A stretch of DNA of 64,000 nt, taken from the NCBI RefSeq assembly GCF_042685365.1, contig NZ_JBHUMY010000009.1, positions 27,699 to 91,698 on the forward strand, read 5' to 3'. Below are positions 44,334-53,300 of the stretch, piece after piece. Source of the DNA: Paenibacillus_AP thailandensis. Lineage in GTDB: Bacteria > Bacillota > Bacilli > Paenibacillales > Paenibacillaceae. Within the stretch, counting starts at the first letter, position 1; each line of letters begins with the position of its first letter. The notes under the pieces are model-generated. The model worked only from the letters and a program-made list of their open reading frames with translations, made no database searches and was not told where the DNA came from. Position numbers and translations under genes: made by a program.

Positions 44334-46565
44334 TTATGGCGCGGGTTTTATTTTGAGCTTGCGGTAATCGCCCGGCGTGACGCCGACGACCCGCTTGAAC
44401 ATGCGGCCGAACGAAATCGAATTCGCATAGCCGACTTGGAGGGCAATGTTTTGCACCGTCTCGTCCGTCTCGGCCAGCAGCCGTTCCGCCCGCTTCATTC
44501 GCAGCTGAACGAGAAAATCGACGAATTTCATATCGAATTCTTCCTTGAACAAATAACTGGCGTATTTGCCGGAAATATCGAACCGGTCGCTCAAATGCTT
44601 CAAAGATAAGTCCGGATCGGCGAAATGCTCTTCGATGTAAGCCCGCATTTCATTAATCATCGCACGATGGTTTTTCGTTTCGCAAACCGCGACGTACGTT
44701 CTGTAAATATCGGTCAAATGCTCGAAAAAAAGCGACTTCAGCTGCTCCAGCGAAGCGCTGTTTTCCGTCTTCTGCGCAAACTGCTCGGCTTGCTTGCCTT
44801 TAAAATATTCCGTCAGGCTTTCCGACACGTCGCCAAGCTCCCGCTCCAGCATGTCCAGCATCGTCTGAAGAAGCGTACGGATCTCCCCGTCCTTCAGACA
44901 ACCTGCCTCAAGCGACGCGAATATTCCGTCCAGCCGAATGCGCCAATCGCCGGTGGAAAGCCGGAACTCCTTGACGAGTTCCGCCATCGCTTGCAAATGG
45001 CCGTACCAGCCGCGGCCGGATTCGCCCGGCAGCTCGTCGCTCATAATGACGGCGGCTTTCCCGCGCGAAAGCTTGTGCTGGAGCGCTTCGACGGCAGCCC
45101 GGCAAGAGTGCTGGATTCGGTCCAATCCCCGCTCAACCGGTCCAACGCCAAAAAGCAGCGTCATGCCGAGATGTCCGGAGACCCATTCCAAGCCTTTATC
45201 CGCAAACCGGCGAATGGTATCCTTCGCGGCCTTCTCCTCGCCGCCCATCGCGACCAGAATCCCCATCCGGCTTGAACCGATCCACTCCGCCCATCCGGCC
45301 AGCCCTTCGTTCCGGGCCAGCTCCTGCAATACGTTCTGAAGGGCGAATTTAAGCGCGCTTTGGTCTCCGGCCGAAAATCCGCGCTGAAAGTCGCCGAAAT
45401 TGGCGATTTCCGCTACGACGACCGCCACCCGTTCGAACGAAACGCCCTCCGGCAAAGGCTTCAATTTCCGCAGCCGCTTGTCCGCAGCCGCGAGCCGTTC
45501 GCCTTGAACGATTTCAATAAAAAGCTGTCTGCGGGCGATGAGCAAATTTTCCCGATGCTCGTTTTCGTATTCCGACGTTTGCCGAATAAGGCGTTGAAGC
45601 GCCTGATCGATCATCGACAGCTCGTCTTTGTCCGGTCCGGAGCTGTCCTTGGTCAGCTGGACATGCTCGATCCGGTTCATCAAGAGACGGATCGGTTTAT
45701 AATTTTTTCGCGTGATATAGACGATGTAAACAACGGCCAGAACGACGATCAGAATGCCGATGACAATCCACACGTAAGAAATGACCGACACCCAGCCGAA
45801 CAGCTGCCCTTGCAGAATGCCGCTCTCATAAGTCCAGCGGGCCCGTTCGGAACGGACCGTATTGAATATTCGGGCGTCCGTCGCGTCCGGAGCTGAATTA
45901 TATACGACGTTTCCTTCACTGTCCGTAATTTTCAGATAGGATACGCCGGAGTTGATCGTCTGCTCCACCTGCCGGAGCAGCGCATACATATTGACGTTAA
46001 GGACGGTCAAGCCTTGCTTGCCGAACGGAATCGGGGTCCGCTTATAAATCGAAATGACGCTCGCCGGCGTATCCGCCGTTCCGCTGGCTAAAGTCCGCAC
46101 GCCGGACCAGCCGGACGGCCCGCTTCCGGCAAGCGCTTGCTCGATAAACGGGCGGTCGGCAAAAGATTGCAGATCGACAAGACCGTTGCTCGTCAGCACC
46201 TGTCCATCGATAGCCCGGTATATGTAGACGGAGTCGATTAATTCGTTCGATCCGGCGAACGCGTTTAACGCTTGGACGACATCGTAGAGCGCGATCGGAT
46301 CCTCGTTGCCGTCAAACCGGTTCAAAAACGAACTGTAAATCCGCTCGCCCTGCAGCCGGTCCAACAGCTCGTATTCGATTTCGGTGAGCGATTCGTCCAC
46401 CGTATGAGCGACCTGCGTCGTCGAAAACAAATCGGCCTTGGCCGTTACTTTGCGCGAAGTCTCGTTAATGACGATAAACGATAGAAACACAAGCAATGTA
46501 ACCGTTAACAAAAAAATCGGAAAATAAGAGAGCAGCAGTCTTCTGTACCAATTGCCTCGGAACAT
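44334..46565 (-). CDS. Membrane-bound AraC-family regulator
   Basis: A 743-residue one-component regulator of the type found beside LplABC-like transporters. A helix at about 10-32 and another near 275-297 enclose an extracellular dCache-like sensor; a coiled-coil and GGDEF-like degenerate region follow, and the last 100 residues are an AraC double helix-turn-helix (ISGKYASYLFKEEFDMKFVD, NIALQVGYANSISFGRMFKR). GAGGTG six bases before the ATG at 46565 sets the start. It should sense the transported sugar outside and activate the transporter operon that lies downstream in the same direction. It diverges from cydA. Confidence 0.88.
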   Translation of the reverse strand: MFRGNWYRRLLLSYFPIFLLTVTLLVFLSFIVINETSRKVTAKADLFSTTQVAHTVDESLTEIEYELLDRLQGERIYSSFLNRFDGNEDPIALYDVVQALNAFAGSNELIDSVYIYRAIDGQVLTSNGLVDLQSFADRPFIEQALAGSGPSGWSGVRTLASGTADTPASVISIYKRTPIPFGKQGLTVLNVNMYALLRQVEQTINSGVSYLKITDSEGNVVYNSAPDATDARIFNTVRSERARWTYESGILQGQLFGWVSVISYVWIVIGILIVVLAVVYIVYITRKNYKPIRLLMNRIEHVQLTKDSSGPDKDELSMIDQALQRLIRQTSEYENEHRENLLIARRQLFIEIVQGERLAAADKRLRKLKPLPEGVSFERVAVVVAEIANFGDFQRGFSAGDQSALKFALQNVLQELARNEGLAGWAEWIGSSRMGILVAMGGEEKAAKDTIRRFADKGLEWVSGHLGMTLLFGVGPVERGLDRIQHSCRAAVEALQHKLSRGKAAVIMSDELPGESGRGWYGHLQAMAELVKEFRLSTGDWRIRLDGIFASLEAGCLKDGEIRTLLQTMLDMLERELGDVSESLTEYFKGKQAEQFAQKTENSASLEQLKSLFFEHLTDIYRTYVAVCETKNHRAMINEMRAYIEEHFADPDLSLKHLSDRFDISGKYASYLFKEEFDMKFVDFLVQLRMKRAERLLAETDETVQNIALQVGYANSISFGRMFKRVVGVTPGDYRKLKIKPAP

Positions 46566-46771
46566 GAAAGCACCTCTTCCCGGGAAGTACAAACTGTTGC
46601 TCTATAGTTTAACACGCTCGGATGCCCGCATCCACCGTTTTGGCCGAACCGTCCCGCCGGACGACCGCCAACGGCAAAGCTGCAAATGAATACAATTTGT
46701 CAATGAAAGGGATATTAATCCGGAGTATGAATCTGGTAACGCCAAAAACGATGCAATGAGGAGAGGTTCGG

Positions 46772-48100
46772 GTGAATGTAGTCGATTGGAGCCGCGGCTT
46801 GACGGAAATGACGCTTGCTTTTCACATTTTGTTCGCTACGGTAGGGGTTGGCATCCCGATCTTCATCTCCATCGCCGAATTGATCGGGATTCGTAAAAAA
46901 GACCCTCATTATTCGCTTATGGCGCGGCGCTGGACGCGCGGCTTCGTCATTACGGTAGCCGTAGGCGTCGTAACCGGGACGTGCATCGGCTTGCAGCTAA
47001 GCCTGTTATGGCCCGAATTTATGCGTTTCGCCGGCAATGTCATCAGCTTGCCGCTTTTTCTGGAAACGTTCGCGTTTTTTTTCGAAGCCATCTTTCTCGG
47101 CATTTATCTGTACACCTGGAACCGTTTCTCCAACCCGTACTATCACTGGCTGCTGACCCTTCCGATCGTCGTCGGCTCGTCGGCATCCGCCCTTTTTATT
47201 ACGATGGTCAATGCGTTTATGAATACGCCGCAAGGGTTTAAGCTTGAGAACGGAAAGCTCGTCAATCTCGATCCGCTCGCCGCCATGTTCAACCCCGCGA
47301 CGCCTTCCAAAGTGGCGCATGTCCTGTCGTCGGCGTACGTCACGGCAGCCTTTCTGCTCGCCATGATCGCGGCATTCTCCATGCTGCGGGGCCGGGATAA
47401 CGACTATTACAAAAAATCGATCCGGCTTAATATGATCACCGGACTGATCCTGGCGGCGGCCACCATCTGGATGGGGGATGCTTCCGCCGTCTTTCTGGCC
47501 GAGGAACAACCCGAGAAGCTGGCCGCGGGCGAATGGCATTTCGAAACCGGCAGCGAGGTTCCGCTTATTATCGGCGGCCGGCTCAATCCGGATACGCTGG
47601 AAATTACGGGAGCGATCCATATCCCTTGGGCGCTTAGCATTCTGGCGACGCACTCCCCCGGCGGAACGGTCGTCGGCTTAAACGATTTTCCGCAGGATTT
47701 ATGGCCTCCGCTCTACGTTCATTACTTGTTCGACGCCATGGTCGGCATCGGCTTCTACCTGTTTGCGGTTCCTGCGCTGTTCCTGCTGATGGCCGCAGCG
47801 AAACGATGGAATCCTTACAACCGTTGGATGCTCGGCGGCATTCTGGCGGGAGGGCCCCTTTCTTTGTTCGCCATCGAGCTCGGCTGGTTTTATGCGGAGG
47901 TCGGACGGCAGCCGTGGATTCTAAGAGGCTACATGCGGGTGTCCGACGCCGCTACGACGAACCCCAATGTCGGAGTGACCTTTTTTCTGTTCGCCGCTTT
48001 GTACCTGCTGCTCGGGATCGTCTGCCTGCTTATTCTCGGCCGGCTGTTCCGCAATAAACCCGCGGAGCTGGAGCTCGAGCAGCGCCGGATTATTTTGTAG
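46772..48100 (+). CDS. cydA: Cytochrome bd quinol oxidase subunit I
   Basis: A 442-residue membrane subunit carrying haems b558, b595 and d, which oxidises quinol and reduces oxygen to water. The first helix histidine (LTLAFH-type TEMTLAFHILFA) and the GRQPW motif (EVGRQPWILRG, near 375) are present. The protein is shorter than E. coli CydA (522), as in the short Q-loop or cyanide-insensitive type. GTG start after GAGGAGAGG. It is followed by cydB and a small subunit gene. Its location next to a heme acquisition island is notable since the enzyme needs three haems. Confidence 0.93.
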   Translation: MNVVDWSRGLTEMTLAFHILFATVGVGIPIFISIAELIGIRKKDPHYSLMARRWTRGFVITVAVGVVTGTCIGLQLSLLWPEFMRFAGNVISLPLFLETFAFFFEAIFLGIYLYTWNRFSNPYYHWLLTLPIVVGSSASALFITMVNAFMNTPQGFKLENGKLVNLDPLAAMFNPATPSKVAHVLSSAYVTAAFLLAMIAAFSMLRGRDNDYYKKSIRLNMITGLILAAATIWMGDASAVFLAEEQPEKLAAGEWHFETGSEVPLIIGGRLNPDTLEITGAIHIPWALSILATHSPGGTVVGLNDFPQDLWPPLYVHYLFDAMVGIGFYLFAVPALFLLMAAAKRWNPYNRWMLGGILAGGPLSLFAIELGWFYAEVGRQPWILRGYMRVSDAATTNPNVGVTFFLFAALYLLLGIVCLLILGRLFRNKPAELELEQRRIIL

Positions 48101-48111
48101 GGGGCACGGAA

Positions 48112-49128
48112 ATGTCGCTTGAACAAATAGGCATCACCGTTCTTTGGCTATTCCTTTACGGCTACTTGATTGTCGGGTCCATCGACTTCGGCGCCGGGTT
48201 CTACGCTTATTTCGGCAAAGTCATCGGGATCGAAACGGTGATTAAACCGGTCATCTCCAGGTATCTGTCGCCGGTTTGGGAAGTGACGAACGTATTTCTC
48301 GTTTTTTTTATCGTCGGCATCGTCGGCTTTTTTCCGGAGACTGCTTATTATTACGGAACCGCGCTGCTGATCCCGGGGAGCATCGCGCTTATCCTGCTCG
48401 CCGTCCGCGGCTCTTTCTATGCGTTCGCGAATTACGGGGCCGGCCGAAATCATCTTTATTTGCTCGCCTACGGAGCGACGGGACTTTTTATTCCGGCTGC
48501 CTTATCCACCGTGTTTACGATTTCGGAAGGCGGTTTTTTGGAGGTCCGCGGAAATACCGTAACGCTGTTAATGGAGGAGTTGTTCTTCAGCGCGTACTCT
48601 TGGGCGGTCGTGCTTCTGGCCGTCTCGAGCGTTCTGTTTATCAGCTCGACCTTCCTGACCTATTACGCCGCCAGCGCCGAAGACCGGAAGGCGCTTGAAT
48701 GGCTTCGCGCCTTCGCCTTATGGGGAGGAATTCCGACGATCATCTCCAGTCTTTTTGTATTTATCGCGCTTCGGAACCATAATCGGGACCATTTTGAGAA
48801 TACGCTTGAGCTTTGGTGGATGTTCGGCTTGTCCCTGGCATGCTTTATTACGGCCGTTTGGCTCATTTGGCGCCGCCAAAATTACGGAACGGCATTCGTC
48901 ATGGTCATGCTTCAATTTGCCTTTGCTTTTTTCGGCTACGGGATTTCGCATCTCCCGTACTTGCTTTACCCTTATTTGACGCTTGCAAGCAGCGTGACGA
49001 ATCCGGCTATGGGACGGGCGCTCGTCATCGCGTTTTTGGCCGGCCTCGTTCTGCTCGTCCCGACGATCGCCTTGCTGCTCCGGCTCTTTCTGTTTAACGC
49101 AAGATATGTGAAAGGAGAAACGCCATGA
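48112..49128 (+). CDS. cydB: Cytochrome bd quinol oxidase subunit II
   Basis: A 338-residue integral membrane protein with about eight to nine helices, the structural partner of CydA. The start ITVLWLFLYGYLIVGSIDFG with the conserved glycine-aspartate-phenylalanine-glycine segment, and PVWEVTNVFLVFF near residue 55, are family features. AGGGGG lies in the 11-bp gap after cydA. Its stop codon overlaps the ATG of the small gene that follows (ATGA), showing a three-gene operon. No cydCD assembly transporter is in the window. Confidence 0.92.
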   Translation: MSLEQIGITVLWLFLYGYLIVGSIDFGAGFYAYFGKVIGIETVIKPVISRYLSPVWEVTNVFLVFFIVGIVGFFPETAYYYGTALLIPGSIALILLAVRGSFYAFANYGAGRNHLYLLAYGATGLFIPAALSTVFTISEGGFLEVRGNTVTLLMEELFFSAYSWAVVLLAVSSVLFISSTFLTYYAASAEDRKALEWLRAFALWGGIPTIISSLFVFIALRNHNRDHFENTLELWWMFGLSLACFITAVWLIWRRQNYGTAFVMVMLQFAFAFFGYGISHLPYLLYPYLTLASSVTNPAMGRALVIAFLAGLVLLVPTIALLLRLFLFNARYVKGETP

Positions 49129-49220
49129 ATATATTCGATCGTCAGGAAAAATGGCTGATTCGGCTTTGCTTCGGAATCGCCGGATTGATGTTGTTGTCCG
49201 CCATCCGCTACATGCTGTGA
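49125..49220 (+). CDS. cydS: Cytochrome bd small third subunit (CydS/CydX-like), 31 residues
   Basis: A 31-residue single-helix membrane protein starting MNIFDRQEKWLIRLCFGIAG and ending with a hydrophobic run and RYML. It begins at the ATGA overlap with the cydB stop and is preceded by AAAGGAG. Small subunits of this size and place are known in cytochrome bd: CydX in E. coli (37 residues) and CydS in Geobacillus (33 residues), where they stabilise the haem region of CydA. The charged N-terminal segment followed by one helix fits. Length, overlap and ribosome site make it a convincing gene despite its size. Confidence 0.8.
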   Translation: MNIFDRQEKWLIRLCFGIAGLMLLSAIRYML

Positions 49221-49250
49221 GAACGCGTGATTAGCGTTTCGAAGACGGGC

Positions 49251-50636
49251 TTAAAAGGCCTGATCCGGGATGCGGACCCGGAAGACGGTGCCGGACCCGA
49301 CTTCGCTTTCCGCTTCTACGCTTCCCCCGTGCAAATGGACGATCCGCTGCACGATCGAAAGGCCAAGCCCCGTGCTGCCTTCTCCTCTTTTTCTGGCTTT
49401 GTCCGTCCTATAGAAACGGTCGAAAATAAAAGGCAGCTCGTCCGCGGCGATGCCCTCGCCGGTATCGGCAACCGATACGATCACGCTGCCTTGCTCCCGA
49501 AATGCTTTAATTTCGATCGTGCGGCCTTCCGGTATGTATTTTACGGCATTGGACAACAGATTCGACCATACTTGCATGAGGAGTACCTCGTCCCCGTTCA
49601 TATACAGCTGAGACGGTACGCGCATGTAGACGGCGATCTCTTTTTCCGCCAGCTGCCATTCCAGCAGCTGCAGAGCTTGCCTGATCTGCGGCCGAAGCGG
49701 ATAACTCCTTCTGCTGACGGCTTCGGTGCCGTTGTCGAGCGTCGACAAGAGCAGCAGCTGCCTGCTGAGCGCCGCGAGCTGCCGGGCCTCCTGCCCGATG
49801 ACGGTGGCGTACCGGCGGATTTGCTCCTCGCCGATATCCTTTCGCAGAAGGGAATCCGCATAGCCCTGAATGGAAGCAAGCGGAGATTGGATTTCATGGG
49901 ACACGTTGGCGACGAACTCCCGTTTGGCCTTGTCCGAGCTTTCGAGTTGAAACGCCATCTTGCGGAAATGGGAAGCCAGCTGCCCGATTTCGTCTCTTCT
50001 TTTGGTCGGCAGCTTCAAATTAAAGTCGCCTTGCGCAACCCGCTTGGTCGCCTCGGTCAAGCGGATGATCGGCTGCACAAGATAACGGGTGCTGACAAGC
50101 AGGTACGGAATGCCGAACAATACCGAGAAGCCGAACATGAGCGCAAAAAAAAGCTGCAGCTCGTCAAACTGCAGGCGGGAATCGTGCCGTAAAAACATGG
50201 CGTACCGCTCCGGCCCGGCGGTTACGGCCACGCCTACCGTGTTGCTCTGCCGGTTGTCGAAATAGCTTGGAATAAGCGCATGGTACGGATAATCGGCAAT
50301 GCCGTGATAATCGCTCCCGGCGAGTACGGCTTCCTTCACCCCGGCGGGGAGGTCGCGAATGCCGAAGTCGTTGCCGTAGAACGTCTCGTTGCCTTCCTCG
50401 TCGTACATATAAATCTGATAGCCGAGCCCGGCTGTAATGCGGAGAAAGTCGTCGATCTTTTCCGGTACCTGGCTTATGTACGCCTGCATGTTTTGCGCAG
50501 CGCCAAACAGCTTGGCGTCCTGCCGGTGCTTCAGCTCCCAATGGTAGTAGGCATTGGCCATAAACAAGCCGAGCAGGCAGCTGATCGCGATCGTATAAAC
50601 CGTAATCAGGAATACGCGGAAATAAAGCGAGCTCAT
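49251..50636 (-). CDS. hssS: HssS-like sensor histidine kinase
   Basis: A 461-residue membrane kinase. Helices near 8-30 and 165-188 enclose a sensor of about 135 residues; HAMP lies at about 188-240, the phosphoacceptor histidine in ANVSHEIQSPLASIQGYADS near 250, then N, G1 and G2 boxes (NLLSNAVKYIPEG, DTGEGIAAD, GSTGLGLSIVQRIV). Organisation and size match HssS, the heme sensor of staphylococci and bacilli. Its ATG overlaps the hssR stop (ATGA). It ends the isd-hss operon. In staphylococci HssRS drives the HrtAB exporter; no hrtAB is present here. Confidence 0.8.
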   Translation of the reverse strand: MSSLYFRVFLITVYTIAISCLLGLFMANAYYHWELKHRQDAKLFGAAQNMQAYISQVPEKIDDFLRITAGLGYQIYMYDEEGNETFYGNDFGIRDLPAGVKEAVLAGSDYHGIADYPYHALIPSYFDNRQSNTVGVAVTAGPERYAMFLRHDSRLQFDELQLFFALMFGFSVLFGIPYLLVSTRYLVQPIIRLTEATKRVAQGDFNLKLPTKRRDEIGQLASHFRKMAFQLESSDKAKREFVANVSHEIQSPLASIQGYADSLLRKDIGEEQIRRYATVIGQEARQLAALSRQLLLLSTLDNGTEAVSRRSYPLRPQIRQALQLLEWQLAEKEIAVYMRVPSQLYMNGDEVLLMQVWSNLLSNAVKYIPEGRTIEIKAFREQGSVIVSVADTGEGIAADELPFIFDRFYRTDKARKRGEGSTGLGLSIVQRIVHLHGGSVEAESEVGSGTVFRVRIPDQAF

Positions 50637-51310
50637 GATACGTACACCTCAAGCTTGTACCCGATCCCCCTGATCGTCTGGATGGCAAAGCCTTGAGCGG
50701 GATTTTGAAACCTTTTGCGCAGCCGCTTAATATGCACGTCGACCGTCCGTTCGTCCCCGTTATAATCGTTCCCCCAGACGAGACGGATCAGCTCGTCGCG
50801 CGTAAACACCCGGCCCGGGTATTCCGCCAGCTGGGCAAGCAGCTCAAATTCCTTGAGCGGAGGAAAGAAGACGTCGTCGCCGTCCACGACCTCGTAGTTT
50901 TTCCGGTCGATCACGAGGCGGTTAAGCCTGATTTTGTCGCTTGACGCCAAGGAATACCGCCTGAACAGCGCCTTCAGCCGGAACAGCAGCTCCGGCAGCT
51001 CGAACGGCTTCGTGATGTAATCGTCCGTGCCGTGCAGATAGCCCTGTTCCTTGTCGCTGAGCTGGCCGCGGGCCGTAAGCAATATAATCGGGATATCGTA
51101 GTTTTCGCGGATATGCGCGCACAATTCAAGTCCGTTCATCTCCGGCATCATGACGTCGAGAATGGCCAGATCGACGGTAAGCTTTTGCAAAATTTCCACA
51201 GCCTCTTTCCCGTTTTGCGCCTCGTGCACGCGAAAGCCTTCTCTGGTCAAATAATGCGCGATTAACGTCCGGTTATGAGCATCGTCGTCGGCAACAAGCA
51301 GCTGTTTCAT
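50633..51310 (-). CDS. hssR: HssR-like response regulator
   Basis: A 225-residue OmpR-family regulator. The receiver has the acidic pair VADDDAH, phosphoacceptor aspartate in LAILDVMMPEMNGLELC near 52 and GTDDYITKPFELPELLFRL. The winged helix ends GDERTVDVHIKRLRKR...IRGIGYKLE, and TRDELIRLVWGNDYNGDERT closely parallels the TREQIIEKIWGYDYEGDERT segment I recall from staphylococcal HssR. AAGGAGGG precedes the ATG. Located 42 bp after the heme permease gene, inside the Fur-controlled isd operon. Three HssR-like boxes lie further along the island. Confidence 0.82.
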   Translation of the reverse strand: MKQLLVADDDAHNRTLIAHYLTREGFRVHEAQNGKEAVEILQKLTVDLAILDVMMPEMNGLELCAHIRENYDIPIILLTARGQLSDKEQGYLHGTDDYITKPFELPELLFRLKALFRRYSLASSDKIRLNRLVIDRKNYEVVDGDDVFFPPLKEFELLAQLAEYPGRVFTRDELIRLVWGNDYNGDERTVDVHIKRLRKRFQNPAQGFAIQTIRGIGYKLEVYVS

Positions 51311-51352
51311 TTCGGATTAACCCTCCTTTGACGTGACTGCCGCGTCAGGCGA

Positions 51353-52333
51353 TTAATGGCTAAGTTTGCCGCTTCTTTTCAGCATCATAATAAGAAAAGG
51401 CCCGCCGATGACCGCCATAATGACCGAGGCGGGAATTTCCGCCGGCGCAAGCGCCGTCCGGCCGATCGTATCGGCAGCCAGAATAAGCAGCGCCCCTCCT
51501 ACGGCGGAAAAAGGAATAAGCAATTTGTAATTGGAGCCGATCAGCGCTCTTCCGATATGCGGGACGAGCAGCCCGACGAACATAATTAAGCCGCCGATCG
51601 CCGTTGCAACGGAAGCGAGCAGCACCGCCACGGCGGAAATGCCAAGTCTTGACCATTCCACGCGGAGCCCCAGGTTTCGCGCCGTTTCGTCCTGGAAGGC
51701 AAGCATGTTGCACAGCCCCCCGAGCGGCAAGGAGAGGAGCAGCCCGATGCCGCCAAACAGCCCCAATATGTAAACGTCATCCCATATTTTCATTGTAAAA
51801 ATGGAAGAGACCGCTTGATTGACCGTCGTCACCGCATAGCTGCCGCGGTAGTTGAACGACTGGCCGAGCCCGGTAAAGGTCGCGTTAACGGCAATGCCGA
51901 CGAGAATAAGCCGCAGCGGGTTTAAGTTCACGCGCCAGGACAGCGAGTACACGAGGAAGCAGGCAAGCGCGCCTCCGAGCACGGAAAACAGCGGCGACCA
52001 GAAATAAAGCATCGGGAACAAGGTGACGACCGTAATCGAGACAAGCCCCGCTCCCGAAGAGATGCCGATAATGCCCGGCTCGGCCAGCGGGTTTTTGATG
52101 ACGGCCTGCAGCAGGACGCCCGAAACGGCCAGCGCCGCTCCCGTCAGCATCGACACGATAATGCGCGGAAACCGCAGGTCGCGGATAATGTCCACCTGTT
52201 CGTTTTGGCCGAAAATAAGGCCTTGCACAAGCCCGCCGAAGCTTACCCGAATGCTTCCGAGCATCGCCGATAACAAAGCGGTTGCGGCCAATAAAAGAAC
52301 CGCGATTGCAAATACGATCGTTTTTTTGTTCAT
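51353..52333 (-). CDS. isdF: Heme ABC transporter permease (IsdF-like)
   Basis: A 326-residue FecCD-family permease with about nine to ten helices. Recognisable motifs are LRFPRIIVSMLTGAALAVSG, NPLAEPGIIGISSGAGL and GLLVPHIGRALIGSNYK, where the cytoplasmic loop contacts the ATPase. It follows the IsdE-like gene by 21 bp, so heme is the inferred substrate. No ATPase is encoded in this operon; the ATPase-IsdG fusion encoded in the second operon is the obvious candidate partner. Confidence 0.88.
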   Translation of the reverse strand: MNKKTIVFAIAVLLLAATALLSAMLGSIRVSFGGLVQGLIFGQNEQVDIIRDLRFPRIIVSMLTGAALAVSGVLLQAVIKNPLAEPGIIGISSGAGLVSITVVTLFPMLYFWSPLFSVLGGALACFLVYSLSWRVNLNPLRLILVGIAVNATFTGLGQSFNYRGSYAVTTVNQAVSSIFTMKIWDDVYILGLFGGIGLLLSLPLGGLCNMLAFQDETARNLGLRVEWSRLGISAVAVLLASVATAIGGLIMFVGLLVPHIGRALIGSNYKLLIPFSAVGGALLILAADTIGRTALAPAEIPASVIMAVIGGPFLIMMLKRSGKLSH

Positions 52334-52354
52334 CTCGTTTTGTCCTTTGCCGGA

Positions 52355-53275
52355 TTAAGGGTACAGCATCGGCAGCAGCGCCTCCAGCGCTTCGCCGGCC
52401 GCCATGTTTCCCGTCGTGCCGAATAACGCTTCCTCCAGGTCGTAAACGCGCCCCGTCTGCACGGCGGTGAAATGCTTCCATATATCGTTTTTCTCGAACT
52501 CGGCGTCGAACATTTGGACGACCTCTTCCGGCATGCCGTGCGCGGCGCGAAGAATGACGTCGGGATTGGCCTGCTGGAGATATTCCGTGTTGGACGCCAA
52601 ATATTCGACCGTCTCGCCTTGCACGATATTTCGGCCTCCAAGCAGCTTGACCAGGTCGCCGATGTACGAATTTTCCGTCGCGACCAGATAGCTTCCCGGA
52701 ACGCCAAGCAATATAAGAACCGTCGGCGGCTCCTTCCCTTCGATCCGGCTGCGGATATCCGCAAGCTTCGACTCGAGCTCGCCGACGATATCGGCGGCCC
52801 GCTCCTGCTTGCCGAATTGATTGCCGAGCTTCGTAATTTCGGCTTTCATGTCGTCCAAGCTGGTCAAGTCAAGAAACGTGGCATTTAAGCCTGCATTTTC
52901 GAAGACCGGCTCCAGCTCGTATTGCAAAGTCGTGACGGACAATACGTCGGTCGGTTTTAACGACTTGACGATTTCCATGTCCGGGCTCATCGGATTGCCG
53001 ACCTCCGTTACGCCCTCGTAACGCTCCGGCATCGTTTTGACGCTGGTCGGAATGCCGACTAAATCGACCTCCAAGGCATCCAGCATTTGCGTGACGGCAA
53101 CGGTCGTGGAAACGATCCGCCGCTCTTTCGCCTCTTGCGGGGCGGCTGCGGCGCTTGCCGGCGCAGGCGTCGCCGTAGAGCCGGCTTGCGGCTTGAGGCC
53201 CCCGTTCCCGCAGCCCGCAAGAACAATGGCGGAGGCGACAATGACGGCCGTCAGCTTCAAACGTTTTTTGATCAT
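52355..53275 (-). CDS. isdE: Heme-binding lipoprotein (IsdE-like)
   Basis: A 306-residue lipoprotein with lipobox VLAGC near residue 21 and an Ala/Pro/Thr linker. The body follows staphylococcal IsdE closely from RRIVSTTVAVTQMLDALEVD, LVGIPTSVKTMPERYEGVTE and EVGNPMSPDMEIVKSLKPT through LLGVPGSYLVATENSYIGDL to RAAHGMPEEVVQMFDAEFEK. The methionine of NPMSPD and the histidine of AAHGMPEE are at the positions of the IsdE heme ligands Met78 and His229. Of two adjacent ATGs the second (53275) has better spacing to AGGGGG. It receives heme from NEAT proteins and passes it to the permease. Confidence 0.93.
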   Translation of the reverse strand: MIKKRLKLTAVIVASAIVLAGCGNGGLKPQAGSTATPAPASAAAAPQEAKERRIVSTTVAVTQMLDALEVDLVGIPTSVKTMPERYEGVTEVGNPMSPDMEIVKSLKPTDVLSVTTLQYELEPVFENAGLNATFLDLTSLDDMKAEITKLGNQFGKQERAADIVGELESKLADIRSRIEGKEPPTVLILLGVPGSYLVATENSYIGDLVKLLGGRNIVQGETVEYLASNTEYLQQANPDVILRAAHGMPEEVVQMFDAEFEKNDIWKHFTAVQTGRVYDLEEALFGTTGNMAAGEALEALLPMLYP

Positions 53276-53300
53276 TCGCATATCCCCCTGCGCTTGCCCG

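Noticed and set aside
44035..44334. 99-codon minus-strand open frame after the AraC gene
   Set aside because: It is the dispersed repeat read in one frame. Although copy B shows a similar peptide, neither has a start signal, and the similarity is explained by DNA-level relatedness.
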